In this document: positions 7,598 to 16,813 of the stretch, piece by piece
How the letters are laid out: each line of letters starts with the position of its first letter
How positions within the stretch are numbered: position 1 is the first letter of the stretch
Assembly: GCF_013340205.1 (NCBI RefSeq)
Contig: NZ_BJTG01000002.1
Location: 62,001-126,000, forward strand
Direction of reading: 5' to 3'
Length of the DNA: 64,000 bases
Origin: Anaeromyxobacter diazotrophicus
Lineage (GTDB): Bacteria; Myxococcota; Myxococcia; Myxococcales; Anaeromyxobacteraceae
Made by a program: the position numbers and the translations under genes
Notes under the pieces: model-generated
Seen by the model: only the letters and a program-made list of their open reading frames with translations
Databases searched by the model: none
Told to the model about the DNA's origin: nothing

Positions 7598-9388
7598 ATG
7601 ACACCGCATCTGCTCCGCTCGCTCGCCCTCGCCGCCGCCGCCGCCGTCCTCGCCGGCGCGCTGCCCGCCTCGGCGCAGCTCGGGATGGACCTCGTCCCGG
7701 ACGAGAAGAAGGCGCAGGACAAGAAGGCCCAGCCGAAGAAGGCGCCCGAGGCGAAGCGCCCGCCGGCGCCCACCACGCTCCCCGAGCTCGACATCGGCGC
7801 AGCCGGGGCGAAGAAGGGCGAGGCGCCGCGCCGGATGGCGGCGGCGAACCAGGTGTTCCAGCGCGGCGACTTCGACACCGCCGCGCTCGCCTACGACGCC
7901 ATCCTCCGCGACCCGGCGCTCTCCGAGGCGCACGACGAGGCGCGCTACCAGCTCGCGAAGAGCCTGTACCGGCTTGGGCTGTACCACTCCTCGCTGGCGC
8001 AGCTCGACCTCATCCTCCAGCGCGGCCCCCAGGGCACGAAGTACTTCCACAACGCGCTCGAGTGGCTGTTCCAGGTGGGCAAGAAGACCGTCAACGAGGA
8101 CGTCATCGTCAACGAGGTGGCCCGCTACGCGAACGGCGCGTTCCCGCCCTCCTCGCAGGACGCCTTCACGTACCTCCTCGCGCGGTACTCCTACGAGCGC
8201 GGCCACGCGCTCGACGAGGCCGGCCGCCCGGCCGAGGCGAAGAAGGCGTACGACGAGGTGCGCCGCCTCACGGTGCAGGTGCGGCCCGAGGCGGGAGCGC
8301 GGCCGCCCGCGCACCCGGCCGGCGACGAGCCGCGCCTCGACGAGGCCGACCTGTACGCGCGCGCCCGCTTCCTGGACGGGCTCGTCCAGTACGCCGAGGG
8401 GAACGGCCAGTCGGCGGTGGAGTCGTTCAAGGAGGTGGTGCGGCTCACGAACCCGAAGCGCGGCCGCGCCCCCGACCCCCGCGTCCGCGAGCAGGCGTTC
8501 CTGCAGCTCGCCCGCATCCACTACGAGCACAAGCAGAACCGCTACGCGATCTTCTACTACGACAAGATGCCGTGGGGCGGCGACAGCTGGCTCGAGGGGC
8601 TGTGGGAGGCCTCCTACGCGCACTACCGCATCGGCGACTACGAGAAGGCGCTCGGCAACCTCCTCACGCTCCAGTCGCCCTACTTCCGCGACGCCTGGTT
8701 CCCCGAGTCCTGGATCCTGAAGGCCATCATCTACTACGAGAACTGCCGCTACCCCGAGGCGCGCGCGATCCTCGACGAGTTCCACGGTGGGTACGAGGGT
8801 CTCCTGGCCGAGCTCGACCGGATCACCGGCCAGCGCAGCCAGCCCGCGGCCTTCTACGATCTGCTCGAGGACGCCGAGCGGGGGCGCGCCCAGGGCTCCG
8901 CCCAGCTGCGCCGCATCCTGAAGCTCGCCCTCACCGACCGCGACGTGAAGCGGCTCCACGACACCATCCTCGAGGTCGAGGGTGAGATGGACCGCGGGCT
9001 GGGCGGCCGCCGCGAGGCGTTCCGCGGCTCGTCGCTGGCGAAGGACCTCCGCGCCCAGCTCGAGGCCGAGCGCGGCCGGCTGGTGGACGAGGCCGGCGCC
9101 CGCGCCCGCGCCAAGCTCGAGTACGAGCGCGACGCCCTGAAGGACCTGCTGCAGCAGGCGCTCCGCATCAAGATCGAGGTCTCGCGCCAGGAGCGCCAGG
9201 CGCTCGAGGGGGCGCTGACCCGCGGCGGCCCGGTGGACGTCCTGAAGGACTACCGCTACTCCACCGCCGTCTCGGACGAGCACCTGTACTGGCCGTATGA
9301 CGGCGAGTTCTGGCGCGACGAGCTCGGCACGTACACGTACACCCTCACGAAGGGGTGCCGCGACGTCGCCGCGCGCGAGGCGCGCTAG
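7598..9388 (+). CDS. gltC: Periplasmic TPR protein GltC
   Basis: 596 residues. ATG 7598 follows GGTGAGG and gives a clean signal peptide ending ALPASA-Q; GTG 7589 would add three residues. A Lys/Ala/Pro-rich linker leads into TPR-type helices (LAYDAILRDPALSEAHDEARYQLAKSL in parts, YNRYAIFYYDKMPWGG, YRIGDYEKALGNLLTL). The C-terminal third is coiled-coil-like and highly charged (LRAQLEAERGRLVDEAGAR). The position directly after the paired barrels and before GltD matches GltC/NfsC, a periplasmic partner of the outer-membrane complex. It lies 13 bases downstream of the second barrel gene and 16 bases before gltD, in one apparent transcript. Confidence 0.65.
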   Translation: MTPHLLRSLALAAAAAVLAGALPASAQLGMDLVPDEKKAQDKKAQPKKAPEAKRPPAPTTLPELDIGAAGAKKGEAPRRMAAANQVFQRGDFDTAALAYDAILRDPALSEAHDEARYQLAKSLYRLGLYHSSLAQLDLILQRGPQGTKYFHNALEWLFQVGKKTVNEDVIVNEVARYANGAFPPSSQDAFTYLLARYSYERGHALDEAGRPAEAKKAYDEVRRLTVQVRPEAGARPPAHPAGDEPRLDEADLYARARFLDGLVQYAEGNGQSAVESFKEVVRLTNPKRGRAPDPRVREQAFLQLARIHYEHKQNRYAIFYYDKMPWGGDSWLEGLWEASYAHYRIGDYEKALGNLLTLQSPYFRDAWFPESWILKAIIYYENCRYPEARAILDEFHGGYEGLLAELDRITGQRSQPAAFYDLLEDAERGRAQGSAQLRRILKLALTDRDVKRLHDTILEVEGEMDRGLGGRREAFRGSSLAKDLRAQLEAERGRLVDEAGARARAKLEYERDALKDLLQQALRIKIEVSRQERQALEGALTRGGPVDVLKDYRYSTAVSDEHLYWPYDGEFWRDELGTYTYTLTKGCRDVAAREAR

Positions 9389-9404
9389 CTCCGGGGAAAC
9401 GCGC

Positions 9405-12400
9405 ATGGCCCGACGCATCTGCTCCCTCCTGCTCGCGTGCGCGCTGGCGATTGCACCCCGAGTGAGAGCGGACGACCCGCGTCCGCCGGCCGCCGCCGCC
9501 GCGACCGCCAAGGACGCCGGCCTCGGGAAGCGGCGCTCGCTCGCGCCCGACGCGTCGCTCGCCGGCTCCATCGAGGCGAAGGGGCGCGCCGCCGAGCCGG
9601 CCGGCCCGCGCCTCGACTTCGACACCTTCCGCTTCGCCATCGAGGGTCAGGTCTCCGGCAAGCGCCGCGAGGAGATGGCCGACCTCGAGCAGCTCATCCG
9701 GCTGGGCGGCTCGGCCCAGGAGCTCCCCGGCTGGCTGTTCCGGCTGGCCGAGCTGCACTGGGAGGAGGCGCAGTACCTCTTCTTCGAGGCCAACCGCCGC
9801 GACGACGCCCTCGGCCAGGCGAAGGGCGATCCGGCCCGGGTCGAGCGGCTGCGCGCGGAGAAGAAGGACCTCGAGGAGCGCTCGCGCGGGGAGCAGGCGC
9901 AGGCCATCGCGCGCTACCGCGAGATCGCGAAGCGCTTCCCGAACTACCCCCGCCTCGACGAGGTGGTCTTCTTCCTGGGCGAGAACCTGTGGAAGCAGAA
10001 CCGCCGCAAGGACGCGCTCGAGGCGTACAAGGTCCTCATCCAGCGCTTCCCGAAGTCGCGCTACGTGCCGGACGCCTGGATGGCCTTCGGCGAGCACTAC
10101 TTCGACACCGCGGACAAGGGGAACCGGAAGGAGACGCTGAAGAAGGCGCTCGAGACCTACCGGCGCGCCGCCGCCTACACCGAGTCGAGCGTCTACGGGT
10201 ACGCGCTCTACAAGCAGGCGTGGGTGCACTACAACCTCGGCGACTGGACCGAGGCGCTCGACCTCTTCAAGGCGGTCATCTTCTTCGGCGACCTCCCCAC
10301 TTCGACGGTGGCGCCGGACAAGAAGCTCGCGCTCGCCCGCGAGGCCCGGAAGGACTACGTCCGCACCTACAGCCACGTCGGCTCGCCCAAGGCGGCGCCG
10401 GACGACTTCGCGCGGGTGGGGGGCAAGGACGCCCGCGACATGCTCAAGTCGCTGGCGACGCTCTACTACGACGAGGGCAAGGACCGCGACGCCATCCTGG
10501 TCTACCACGGGCTCATCGTGGCCGATCCGGCCGCGCTCGACGCGCCGGGCTTCCAGGCGCGCATCGTCACCTGCGCCGGCCGCATGGGGAAGAAGGACCT
10601 GGCCGTGCAGCAGGCGGGCGTCTTCGTCGAGATGCTGCAGGCGGCCGAGAAGCGGGGCGGCGACGAGGCGGCGCGGCGGTCGCTCGAGGGAGCCCGCAAG
10701 GACGCCGAGAACACCCTCCGCACCCTGGCGGTCCAGTATCACGCGGAGTTCAAGAAGACGCGCGAGGACGCGGTGGCCTCGCTGGCCGCCGAGCTGTACC
10801 GGCTCCACCTCGGGCTCTTCCCGGACGCGCGGCAGGCGTACGAGATGCGCTTCTTCCACGCCGAGCTGCTCTACGCGCTGGAGAAGTTCCAGGCGGCCGG
10901 CGACGAGTACCTGCGGGTGGCCGACCTCGACGCCCGCCGGATGGAGAAGCCGGGCGAGGACGGCAAGCCGCAGAAGCCGGGGAAGTTCCTCCTCGACGCG
11001 CTGGAGAGCGCCGTCCAGTCCTACGACGTGGTGGCCAAGCGCGCCGAGGCCACCGAGAAGCGGCCGCAGGGGGCCGAGGCGCGCGGGCGCCTGCCCATCC
11101 CGAAGGAGAAGCAGCAGCTCGTCGACGCCTGCCAGCGCTACCTCGCGCTCGCCCCGCGCGGCGAGAAGGCGGTCGAGGTCTCCTACAAGGCGGCCAACGT
11201 CTACTACCGGTACAACGCCTTCCCCGAGGCGCAGAAGCTGTTCGCCGACATCGCCGACCACCACCCGCGCCACGACCTGGCGCGCTACGCCGCCAACCTG
11301 GCGCTCGACGCGTACAACCTCCAGGGCGACTGGCGCGGCATGAACGCCGCCGCCAAGCGCTTCTGGCAGAACGGCGAGCTCATGCGGGCGCAGCCGGCCC
11401 TGCGCGAGGACCTCTCCAAGGTCATCGAGCAGAGCGGCTTCAAGCTCATCGAGGAGCTGGAGCGGTCGGGGCGCCCCGGCGAGGCGGCCGACGCCTACCT
11501 CGCCTTCGCCCGCGACTGGCCCGCCTCGCGCCTCGCGCCGACGGCGCTGTACGACGCCTCGGTCGACCTCGCCAAGGCCGGGCGGCTGGAGCGCGCGCTG
11601 GCGGTCCGCGAGCAGCTCGTGCAGCGCTACCCGCAGGATCCGCTGGTGCCGAAGGTGGGCCTCGCGAGCGCGCAGGACCGCGAGGCGGTGGGCGACTTCG
11701 ACCGCGCCGCCGAGGGGTACGAGCGGTACTACCAGGGGTGGCGCCGCGCGGCCGGGGTGGCCGCCGCGCCCGCCAGGAAGCACGGGAAGCGCGGCGCCCA
11801 CGCGCCGCCGCCCGCGCCGGCCGGGGACGCCGCCGGCTACGCGGAGGACAAGGCGCGCGACGCGCTCTACAACGCGGGCGTGCTCCGCGAGGGGCTCGCC
11901 GAGTACGGCCGCGCGGAGGCGGACCGGACGCAGTACGTCGAGACCTGGCCCGCTTCGCCCGACGCGGCGCGCGTCTTCCTGTCCCTGGCCGACCTGGCCG
12001 GCCGCCAGGGCGCGGTCTCGAAGGAGCTGCGCGTCCTGGAGGAGTACCAGCAGCGGTACGTGAAGGACCCCACCGAGTGGCTCGCGGTGCAGGACCGGAT
12101 CGCGCGGCTCTTCCGGAAGGCGGGCAACGCCGCCGGGGAGCGGCGCGCCCACGAGCAGGCGCTCGCGTACTGGCAGCCGCGGCGGGGCCAGGTCGGCGAG
12201 CGCGGGCTGGCGGTGGTGGCCGAGGCGCAGGTCCTCGCGCTCGAGCCCGCCTTCGAGGCGTACGACCGGATCGACTTCGCCGTCCCGGCGCGCCTCTCGC
12301 CGCAGCGGCAGGTGAAGTGGCTGAAGGGCCAGGCGGAGCTGAAGAGCGCGCGCCTGCTCGAGCTGCAGAAGCGCTACACGGCGGTGGTCGAGACCAAGCA

Positions 12401-12968
12401 GGCCGAGCCGGCGGTGTGCGCCCTCTACAAGATCGGGCTCGCCTACAAGCGCTTCGCGCACGCGTTCCAGACCGCGCCGGTGCCGAAGGAGCTCCGGCAG
12501 AACAAGGCGTTCGCCGAGGAGTACCGCGCGCAGCTGAGGCAGCTCGCCGAGGCGCCCGAGAAGAAGGCGGTCGAGGCGCTCGAGTACGCCATGACGAAGT
12601 CGCGCGAGCTGGGCGTCTCGAACGCCTGCTCGCGCGCGGCCACCGAGATCCTGACCCACTACAAGCCCGATCTGTACGGGCCGCCGCTGGAGCAGGTCCC
12701 CCCGCTCGCCGCGCCGCGGGCCCCGGGGCGCGCGAGCGGCCACGGGCTGCTCACGGCGCTGTACCTGCCGCCCGGGCCCGAGGCCGCGGCGCCGGTCGAG
12801 CCGGGCCCGGCGCTCCCGCCGCTCGGCGCGCGCGCGGAGCCGGCGGCGACGCCGGCGCGCGACCCGGACCTCCAGCTCGACGAGCCCGAGGAGGTGCGCC
12901 CCGGCGCCGTCGCGCCGCGCGACCCCTCGCCGCCGCCGCCGATCAAGGACGAGGATCTCCTGCCATGA
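9405..12968 (+). CDS. gltD: Large periplasmic TPR protein GltD (AgmU)
   Basis: 1,187 residues. ATG 9405 follows GGGGAA and begins a signal peptide (ICSLLLACALAIAPRVRA). Most of the chain is TPR-like helical hairpins, for example YREIAKRFPNYPRLDEVVFFLGE, DALEAYKVLIQRFPKSRY and AYKQAWVHYNLGDWTEAL, read in parts. The C-terminal 90 residues are Pro/Ala-rich and end PPPPIKDEDLLP. In Myxococcus, GltD/AgmU is periplasmic and links inner- and outer-membrane parts of the gliding machine. The stop overlaps the gltE start by 4 bases (ATGA). Confidence 0.7.
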   Translation: MARRICSLLLACALAIAPRVRADDPRPPAAAAATAKDAGLGKRRSLAPDASLAGSIEAKGRAAEPAGPRLDFDTFRFAIEGQVSGKRREEMADLEQLIRLGGSAQELPGWLFRLAELHWEEAQYLFFEANRRDDALGQAKGDPARVERLRAEKKDLEERSRGEQAQAIARYREIAKRFPNYPRLDEVVFFLGENLWKQNRRKDALEAYKVLIQRFPKSRYVPDAWMAFGEHYFDTADKGNRKETLKKALETYRRAAAYTESSVYGYALYKQAWVHYNLGDWTEALDLFKAVIFFGDLPTSTVAPDKKLALAREARKDYVRTYSHVGSPKAAPDDFARVGGKDARDMLKSLATLYYDEGKDRDAILVYHGLIVADPAALDAPGFQARIVTCAGRMGKKDLAVQQAGVFVEMLQAAEKRGGDEAARRSLEGARKDAENTLRTLAVQYHAEFKKTREDAVASLAAELYRLHLGLFPDARQAYEMRFFHAELLYALEKFQAAGDEYLRVADLDARRMEKPGEDGKPQKPGKFLLDALESAVQSYDVVAKRAEATEKRPQGAEARGRLPIPKEKQQLVDACQRYLALAPRGEKAVEVSYKAANVYYRYNAFPEAQKLFADIADHHPRHDLARYAANLALDAYNLQGDWRGMNAAAKRFWQNGELMRAQPALREDLSKVIEQSGFKLIEELERSGRPGEAADAYLAFARDWPASRLAPTALYDASVDLAKAGRLERALAVREQLVQRYPQDPLVPKVGLASAQDREAVGDFDRAAEGYERYYQGWRRAAGVAAAPARKHGKRGAHAPPPAPAGDAAGYAEDKARDALYNAGVLREGLAEYGRAEADRTQYVETWPASPDAARVFLSLADLAGRQGAVSKELRVLEEYQQRYVKDPTEWLAVQDRIARLFRKAGNAAGERRAHEQALAYWQPRRGQVGERGLAVVAEAQVLALEPAFEAYDRIDFAVPARLSPQRQVKWLKGQAELKSARLLELQKRYTAVVETKQAEPAVCALYKIGLAYKRFAHAFQTAPVPKELRQNKAFAEEYRAQLRQLAEAPEKKAVEALEYAMTKSRELGVSNACSRAATEILTHYKPDLYGPPLEQVPPLAAPRAPGRASGHGLLTALYLPPGPEAAAPVEPGPALPPLGARAEPAATPARDPDLQLDEPEEVRPGAVAPRDPSPPPPIKDEDLLP

Positions 12969-14419
12969 GGCGCGCGCTCTCCATGACCCTCCGCCTCGCG
13001 CTGCCGCTCGCGGGCGCGCTCCTCGCCTGCGCCGGCGGCGGCGGCAGCGCGCCGCGCGCCGGCGGCCGCCCCGACGCGACCTCGACCTCGACCTCGAACG
13101 GGAGAGCGACCTCGGGCTCGGGCTCGGGCTCGACGGGCGCCAGGGCCGGCAGCTCGACCGCGACCGCGAGCCGTCCGCCCGCCCCGCCGCGCCGGGAGCT
13201 CTCGCCGCGCGGCCAGCGCCTCTTCGACGAGGCGCTGGCGGCGGCGGAGGAGCAGAAGCGGCTCAAGGTCCCGACCGACTGGGAGACCCTGGAGCGGCGC
13301 TGGCGCGCGGTGACCGAGGCCGAGCCGGTCCCGGAGGCCTGGTTCAACCTCGGCGTGGCGCTGGAACACCGCGGCCGCCCCGGCGAGGCGCGCGCGGCCT
13401 ACCAGCGCGCGCTCGAGCTCGAGCCACGCCTCGCGCCGGCGGCGGCGAACCTGCTCCTGCTCGACGAGCCCAAGGACCCGGCCCTGGCGGCCCAGCGGTG
13501 GAGCGAGCTCGCGCGCCGCCACCCGGACGACGCCGTCTCGCGGGCGCGGCTGGCCGCGCTCTACGAGGCGGCCGGCCAGCGCGACGAGGCGTGGAAGCTC
13601 GCCCGCGAGGCGCTCCTGCGCGATCCGCGGGCGGTGGGCGCCTACAAGGTCATGATGCGGGTGGCGCTCGGCCGCGGGAAGCCCGACCTGGCGCACCTGC
13701 TCGCCGTGAAGGCGCGCAAGCTCGACCCCGCCGACGCGGAGATCGTCTCCTTCGTGGGGGACGTGCTCGCGGCCGAGAAGGACCGCCCCGGGGCCGTGGC
13801 GCAGTGGCGGAAGGCGATCGCGCTCGACGAAGGGTACGTGCCCGCCCGCTACGCGCTGCTCGCCGACGCCTTCGGGAAGCAGCACTGGGAGGGCGTGGCC
13901 GAGCACGCGCGCGCCATCCTGCGCTCCGACCCCGACCCGCGCGTGCAGCTCGCCCTGGGGGTGGCGCTCCGCTACCTCGGCAAGCCCGACCAGGCGCTCG
14001 CGGCCTACGACCAGGCCGAGAAGCTCGGCGCCGGCAAGCTGCCCGAGGTGCACCTCGCGCGCGGCGTGGCGCTCATGAAGTCGAAGGAGCAGTGCGAGCC
14101 GGCACTCGCCGAGCTGCGGCGCTACGTGGTCGCGGCCGGCCCGGCCGCCGCGAGCGAGGGCCCGGCCATGCGCCTCACCCGCGAGTGCGAGCAGATCGTG
14201 CTCGCCGGCCGGCAGGCGGAGGAGGCGGCGCGCGAGCTGAAGGCGGAGGCCGACCGCGAGGCCGCCCGCAAGGCCGCCCAGCCGGCGAAGGAGCCGCGCC
14301 CGGCCGGGGCTCGAGGCCCCGAGGCGACCCCCGCCGCGAAGCCGGTACCCCCGGCGAGCGGGGCAGGGACCGTGCCCTCGCCCGGTCCTGCGTCCACCCC
14401 GACGGCGGATGGGCGATGA
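12965..14419 (+). CDS. gltE: TPR lipoprotein GltE (AglT)
   Basis: 484 residues. It begins with a lipoprotein signal (LPLAGALLACAGGGG, lipobox LLAC) followed by a Ser/Thr/Gly low-complexity linker (about residues 35-70, encoded by short CTCGAC/CTCGGG repeats). The central TPRs include WFNLGVALEHRGRPGEARAAYQRALELEP (read in parts), ARLAALYEAAGQRDEAWKLA and LGVALRYLGKPDQALAAYDQ. The last 80 residues are Ala/Glu/Pro-rich. Lipid anchoring plus TPRs and the location after gltD identify GltE/AglT, an outer-membrane TPR lipoprotein in Myxococcus. It is translationally coupled to gltD. A 101-base gap to gltF follows, in which I see no convincing promoter. Confidence 0.7.
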   Translation: MRRALSMTLRLALPLAGALLACAGGGGSAPRAGGRPDATSTSTSNGRATSGSGSGSTGARAGSSTATASRPPAPPRRELSPRGQRLFDEALAAAEEQKRLKVPTDWETLERRWRAVTEAEPVPEAWFNLGVALEHRGRPGEARAAYQRALELEPRLAPAAANLLLLDEPKDPALAAQRWSELARRHPDDAVSRARLAALYEAAGQRDEAWKLAREALLRDPRAVGAYKVMMRVALGRGKPDLAHLLAVKARKLDPADAEIVSFVGDVLAAEKDRPGAVAQWRKAIALDEGYVPARYALLADAFGKQHWEGVAEHARAILRSDPDPRVQLALGVALRYLGKPDQALAAYDQAEKLGAGKLPEVHLARGVALMKSKEQCEPALAELRRYVVAAGPAAASEGPAMRLTRECEQIVLAGRQAEEAARELKAEADREAARKAAQPAKEPRPAGARGPEATPAAKPVPPASGAGTVPSPGPASTPTADGR

Positions 14420-14520
14420 ACCCCGACAAGGTGGCCGAGGTGAGCACGGGTGTTGCTATCCCCATGGAAAACCCGGTGCTACGCTCCCTGTCACGGAGAA
14501 GAGGGACAAGAGGGACACCG

Positions 14521-14775
14521 ATGCGAAAGCGGCTTCTTCTGACGGTCCTCGCCTTTCCCCTGTTCGCCTTCGGACAGGAGAAGCAACCGCCTGAACCCCG
14601 GGTGGAGTACGAAAAGAAGACGGTCATCAACTTCGACGACGACACGATCCAGGGTGACCTGACGCGCCCCGATGGAGAGTATGTCGAGGCGCGCAAGCGG
14701 GTGAACCACTCGAACTTGATCAAGATCCGCGAAGAGTGGCGCGACAAGGTGAAGCAGTCCGCCGCCGACCTCTGA
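14521..14775 (+). CDS. gltF: Small periplasmic protein, GltF-like
   Basis: 84 residues. ATG 14521 follows GAGGGAC and gives a short signal peptide (LLLTVLAFPLFAFG-Q). The mature 65 residues are charged and contain NFDDDTIQGDLTRPDGEY and HSNLIKIREEW, a pattern I associate with a small protein conserved in deltaproteobacterial glt/nfs-type clusters. In Myxococcus the gene at this position is gltF (possibly also called cglF). No enzymatic motif is visible. It lies 12 bases before gltG. The symbol rests mainly on gene order. Confidence 0.5.
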   Translation: MRKRLLLTVLAFPLFAFGQEKQPPEPRVEYEKKTVINFDDDTIQGDLTRPDGEYVEARKRVNHSNLIKIREEWRDKVKQSAADL

Positions 14776-14787
14776 GCGAGCGCTCCG

Positions 14788-16812
14788 ATGCCTACTCCCC
14801 TCACCCTCGAGGTCTACCGCGGCGACGAGCTGGTCCGGACCGAGCGCTTCACGCGCGAGATCATCAAGATCGGCCGGCTCGCCTCGGCGCACCTGTGCCT
14901 CGAGGACGAGCGGATCTCGCGCATCCACTCGGTGATCGAGGTGGGGGCCGAGGGCGTCTCCATCATCGACATGGGGAGCGCCGAGGGGACGTTCGTCAAC
15001 GGCAAGCGGGTGAGCAAGGGCTCGCTGAAGCACGGCGACGAGATCAAGCTCGGCGGCCTGCGCATCGTGGTGGCGGGGGACGGCAGCCCCGCCGCGGGGC
15101 CGAAGAACCGCGCGCTCGAGGTCCCCGCCCAGGCGGCCGCCCGGGCGCTCCCCGCCGCGCACGCCAACGGCCAGCACGCCAACGGGCAGCACGCCAACGG
15201 GCACCCGCACAACGGACACGCGCCGAACGGCCACGCGGTGGCCCCGCTCCAGACCTCGGCCGGCGCCGCGCTCGCGCTCCGCGCCGCCGAGCCGGCGCCC
15301 GCGCAGGCCGCGCAGGCCGCGGTTGCGCCCGCGCCCGCCCGGCCGGCGCGCCCGGCGCTGGCGCTCGCGCGCCCCATCGACGAGGAGCCGGTGGAGGAGG
15401 GCGCCCCCGACCTCGGCGTGGAGCTCCGCGTCCTCTGGGGCGACGCGCTCCTCGACGCCGGCACCTTCGTCGCCCCGAAGCAGCCGGTCCTGGTGGGCGA
15501 GGGGCCGCGCTGTCACTTCCGCCTCTCCGGGCCCGACCTCCCCACCTCCGACTTCCCCATCCTCCGCCACGAGGGCGGCGAGTACCGCTTCCTCTTCGCG
15601 CGCGGCATGCGCGGCGGCGTGGAGGACGGCGGCAAGCTCCGCACCTTCGGCGAGCTGGTGAAGTCCCGCGCCGCCTCGCAGGACGAGGCGGTCGAGGGCG
15701 CGTGGTCGGTGCCGGTGCCGCGCGCCGGGGCCGCTCGCGCCGAGCTGGGCAGCGGGCTGTGCGTCGAGGCGCGCTTCCGCCGGCCGCCCAAGGCCGCGGT
15801 GGTGCCCTGGTGGGAGCGGCTCGACTACCGCTACCTCAACCTGCTCCTCGTGCTGCTCTTCCTGCAGGGCGGGTTCGTGGTGGCGGCGAAGACCACCACC
15901 CGCGACATGGACCTCGTGCAGGACGACCTCGCCAAGGGCCAGCAGCGGATGGCGAAGTTCGTGATGAAGGCGCCCGAGCAGCAGCCCAAGGTGAACCCCT
16001 ACCTCGAGAAGCTGAAGAGCGATCTCCGCAAGGAGCAGCCGGGGGAGATGGCCGAGCGCCACAAGGGCGACGAGGGCCAGATGGGCAAGAAGGACGCGCC
16101 CAAGACGAACGGCCGCTCCGCGCCGAAGGCCATCGACCCGAACGCGAAGGAGCTGGTGAAGAACTCGGGGCTGCTGGCCGCGCTCGGCAAGGGCCGCGGC
16201 ACCGGCGGGCTCTCCACCGTCTTCGGTCAGGGCGGCCTGGGCGGCGACCTCAAGGGCGCCATCGGCAACATGTACGGCCCGGTGGTGGGCGACAGCCGCG
16301 GCGTCGGCGGGCTCGGCCTCAAGGGCACCGGGACCGGCGGCGGCGGCGCGGGCGAGACCATCGGCATCGGCGCGGTGGGCACGAAGGGGCGCGGCGGCGG
16401 GCTCGGCGGCTACGGCTCCGGCGTGGGCGGCCTCGGCGCCAAGCGCGACCGCGACGTCGCCATCGCCACCGGCGAGACCAAGGTCCTCGGCGCCATCGAC
16501 CCGGAGCTCATCCGCAAGGTCATCCGCGACCACGCCGACCAGGTCCGGTACTGCTACGAGCAGCAGCTCACGCTCAACCCGAAGCTCGGCGGCAAGGTGG
16601 CCATCAAGTGGCAGATCAACGCCGACGGCCGCGCCTCGGCCACCCTCCTCGACCCGAGCGTCCCCATCGACTCGGACGGCCTGCGCACGGTGGGCGAGTG
16701 CATCATGAGCCGCATCCGGACGTGGGAGTTCCCCAAGCCCAAGGGCGGTGGCATGGCGATCGTCACCTATCCGTGGATCCTGCGCAGCTCCGGCTCGGGC
16801 TCGGCAGGATAG
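14788..16812 (+). CDS. gltG: GltG (PglI): FHA domain, single membrane span and TonB-like C-terminus
   Basis: 674 residues, inner-membrane protein. Residues about 5-95 are an FHA phosphothreonine-binding domain (IIKIGRLASAHLCLED, RISRIHSVI, GTFVNGKRV). A His/Asn/Gly repeat follows at about 124-150 (HANGQHANGQHANGH). One membrane span lies at about 350-368 (YLNLLLVLLFLQGGFVVAA). The periplasmic part has a Gly-rich stretch and then an AgmX/PglI-type TonB-like C-terminal domain with two conserved cysteines (VRYCYEQQLTLNPKLGG, GECIMSRIRTWEFP). In Myxococcus, GltG spans the inner membrane and reaches towards periplasmic partners. Its cytoplasmic FHA domain suggests control by Ser/Thr kinases. It ends one base before gltH starts. 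Confidence 0.75.
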   Translation: MPTPLTLEVYRGDELVRTERFTREIIKIGRLASAHLCLEDERISRIHSVIEVGAEGVSIIDMGSAEGTFVNGKRVSKGSLKHGDEIKLGGLRIVVAGDGSPAAGPKNRALEVPAQAAARALPAAHANGQHANGQHANGHPHNGHAPNGHAVAPLQTSAGAALALRAAEPAPAQAAQAAVAPAPARPARPALALARPIDEEPVEEGAPDLGVELRVLWGDALLDAGTFVAPKQPVLVGEGPRCHFRLSGPDLPTSDFPILRHEGGEYRFLFARGMRGGVEDGGKLRTFGELVKSRAASQDEAVEGAWSVPVPRAGAARAELGSGLCVEARFRRPPKAAVVPWWERLDYRYLNLLLVLLFLQGGFVVAAKTTTRDMDLVQDDLAKGQQRMAKFVMKAPEQQPKVNPYLEKLKSDLRKEQPGEMAERHKGDEGQMGKKDAPKTNGRSAPKAIDPNAKELVKNSGLLAALGKGRGTGGLSTVFGQGGLGGDLKGAIGNMYGPVVGDSRGVGGLGLKGTGTGGGGAGETIGIGAVGTKGRGGGLGGYGSGVGGLGAKRDRDVAIATGETKVLGAIDPELIRKVIRDHADQVRYCYEQQLTLNPKLGGKVAIKWQINADGRASATLLDPSVPIDSDGLRTVGECIMSRIRTWEFPKPKGGGMAIVTYPWILRSSGSGSAG

Positions 16813-16813
16813 G

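Noticed and set aside
9437-12964. A second plus-strand open frame running in parallel with gltD into gltE
   Set aside because: The part before 12965 is Arg/Gly/Pro-rich shadow sequence; only the gltE part has a lipoprotein signal and TPRs.
14453-14485. TTGCTA and TACGCT boxes before gltF as a promoter
   Set aside because: The spacer would be 21 bases, too long for a sigma70 promoter, and no better pair was found.
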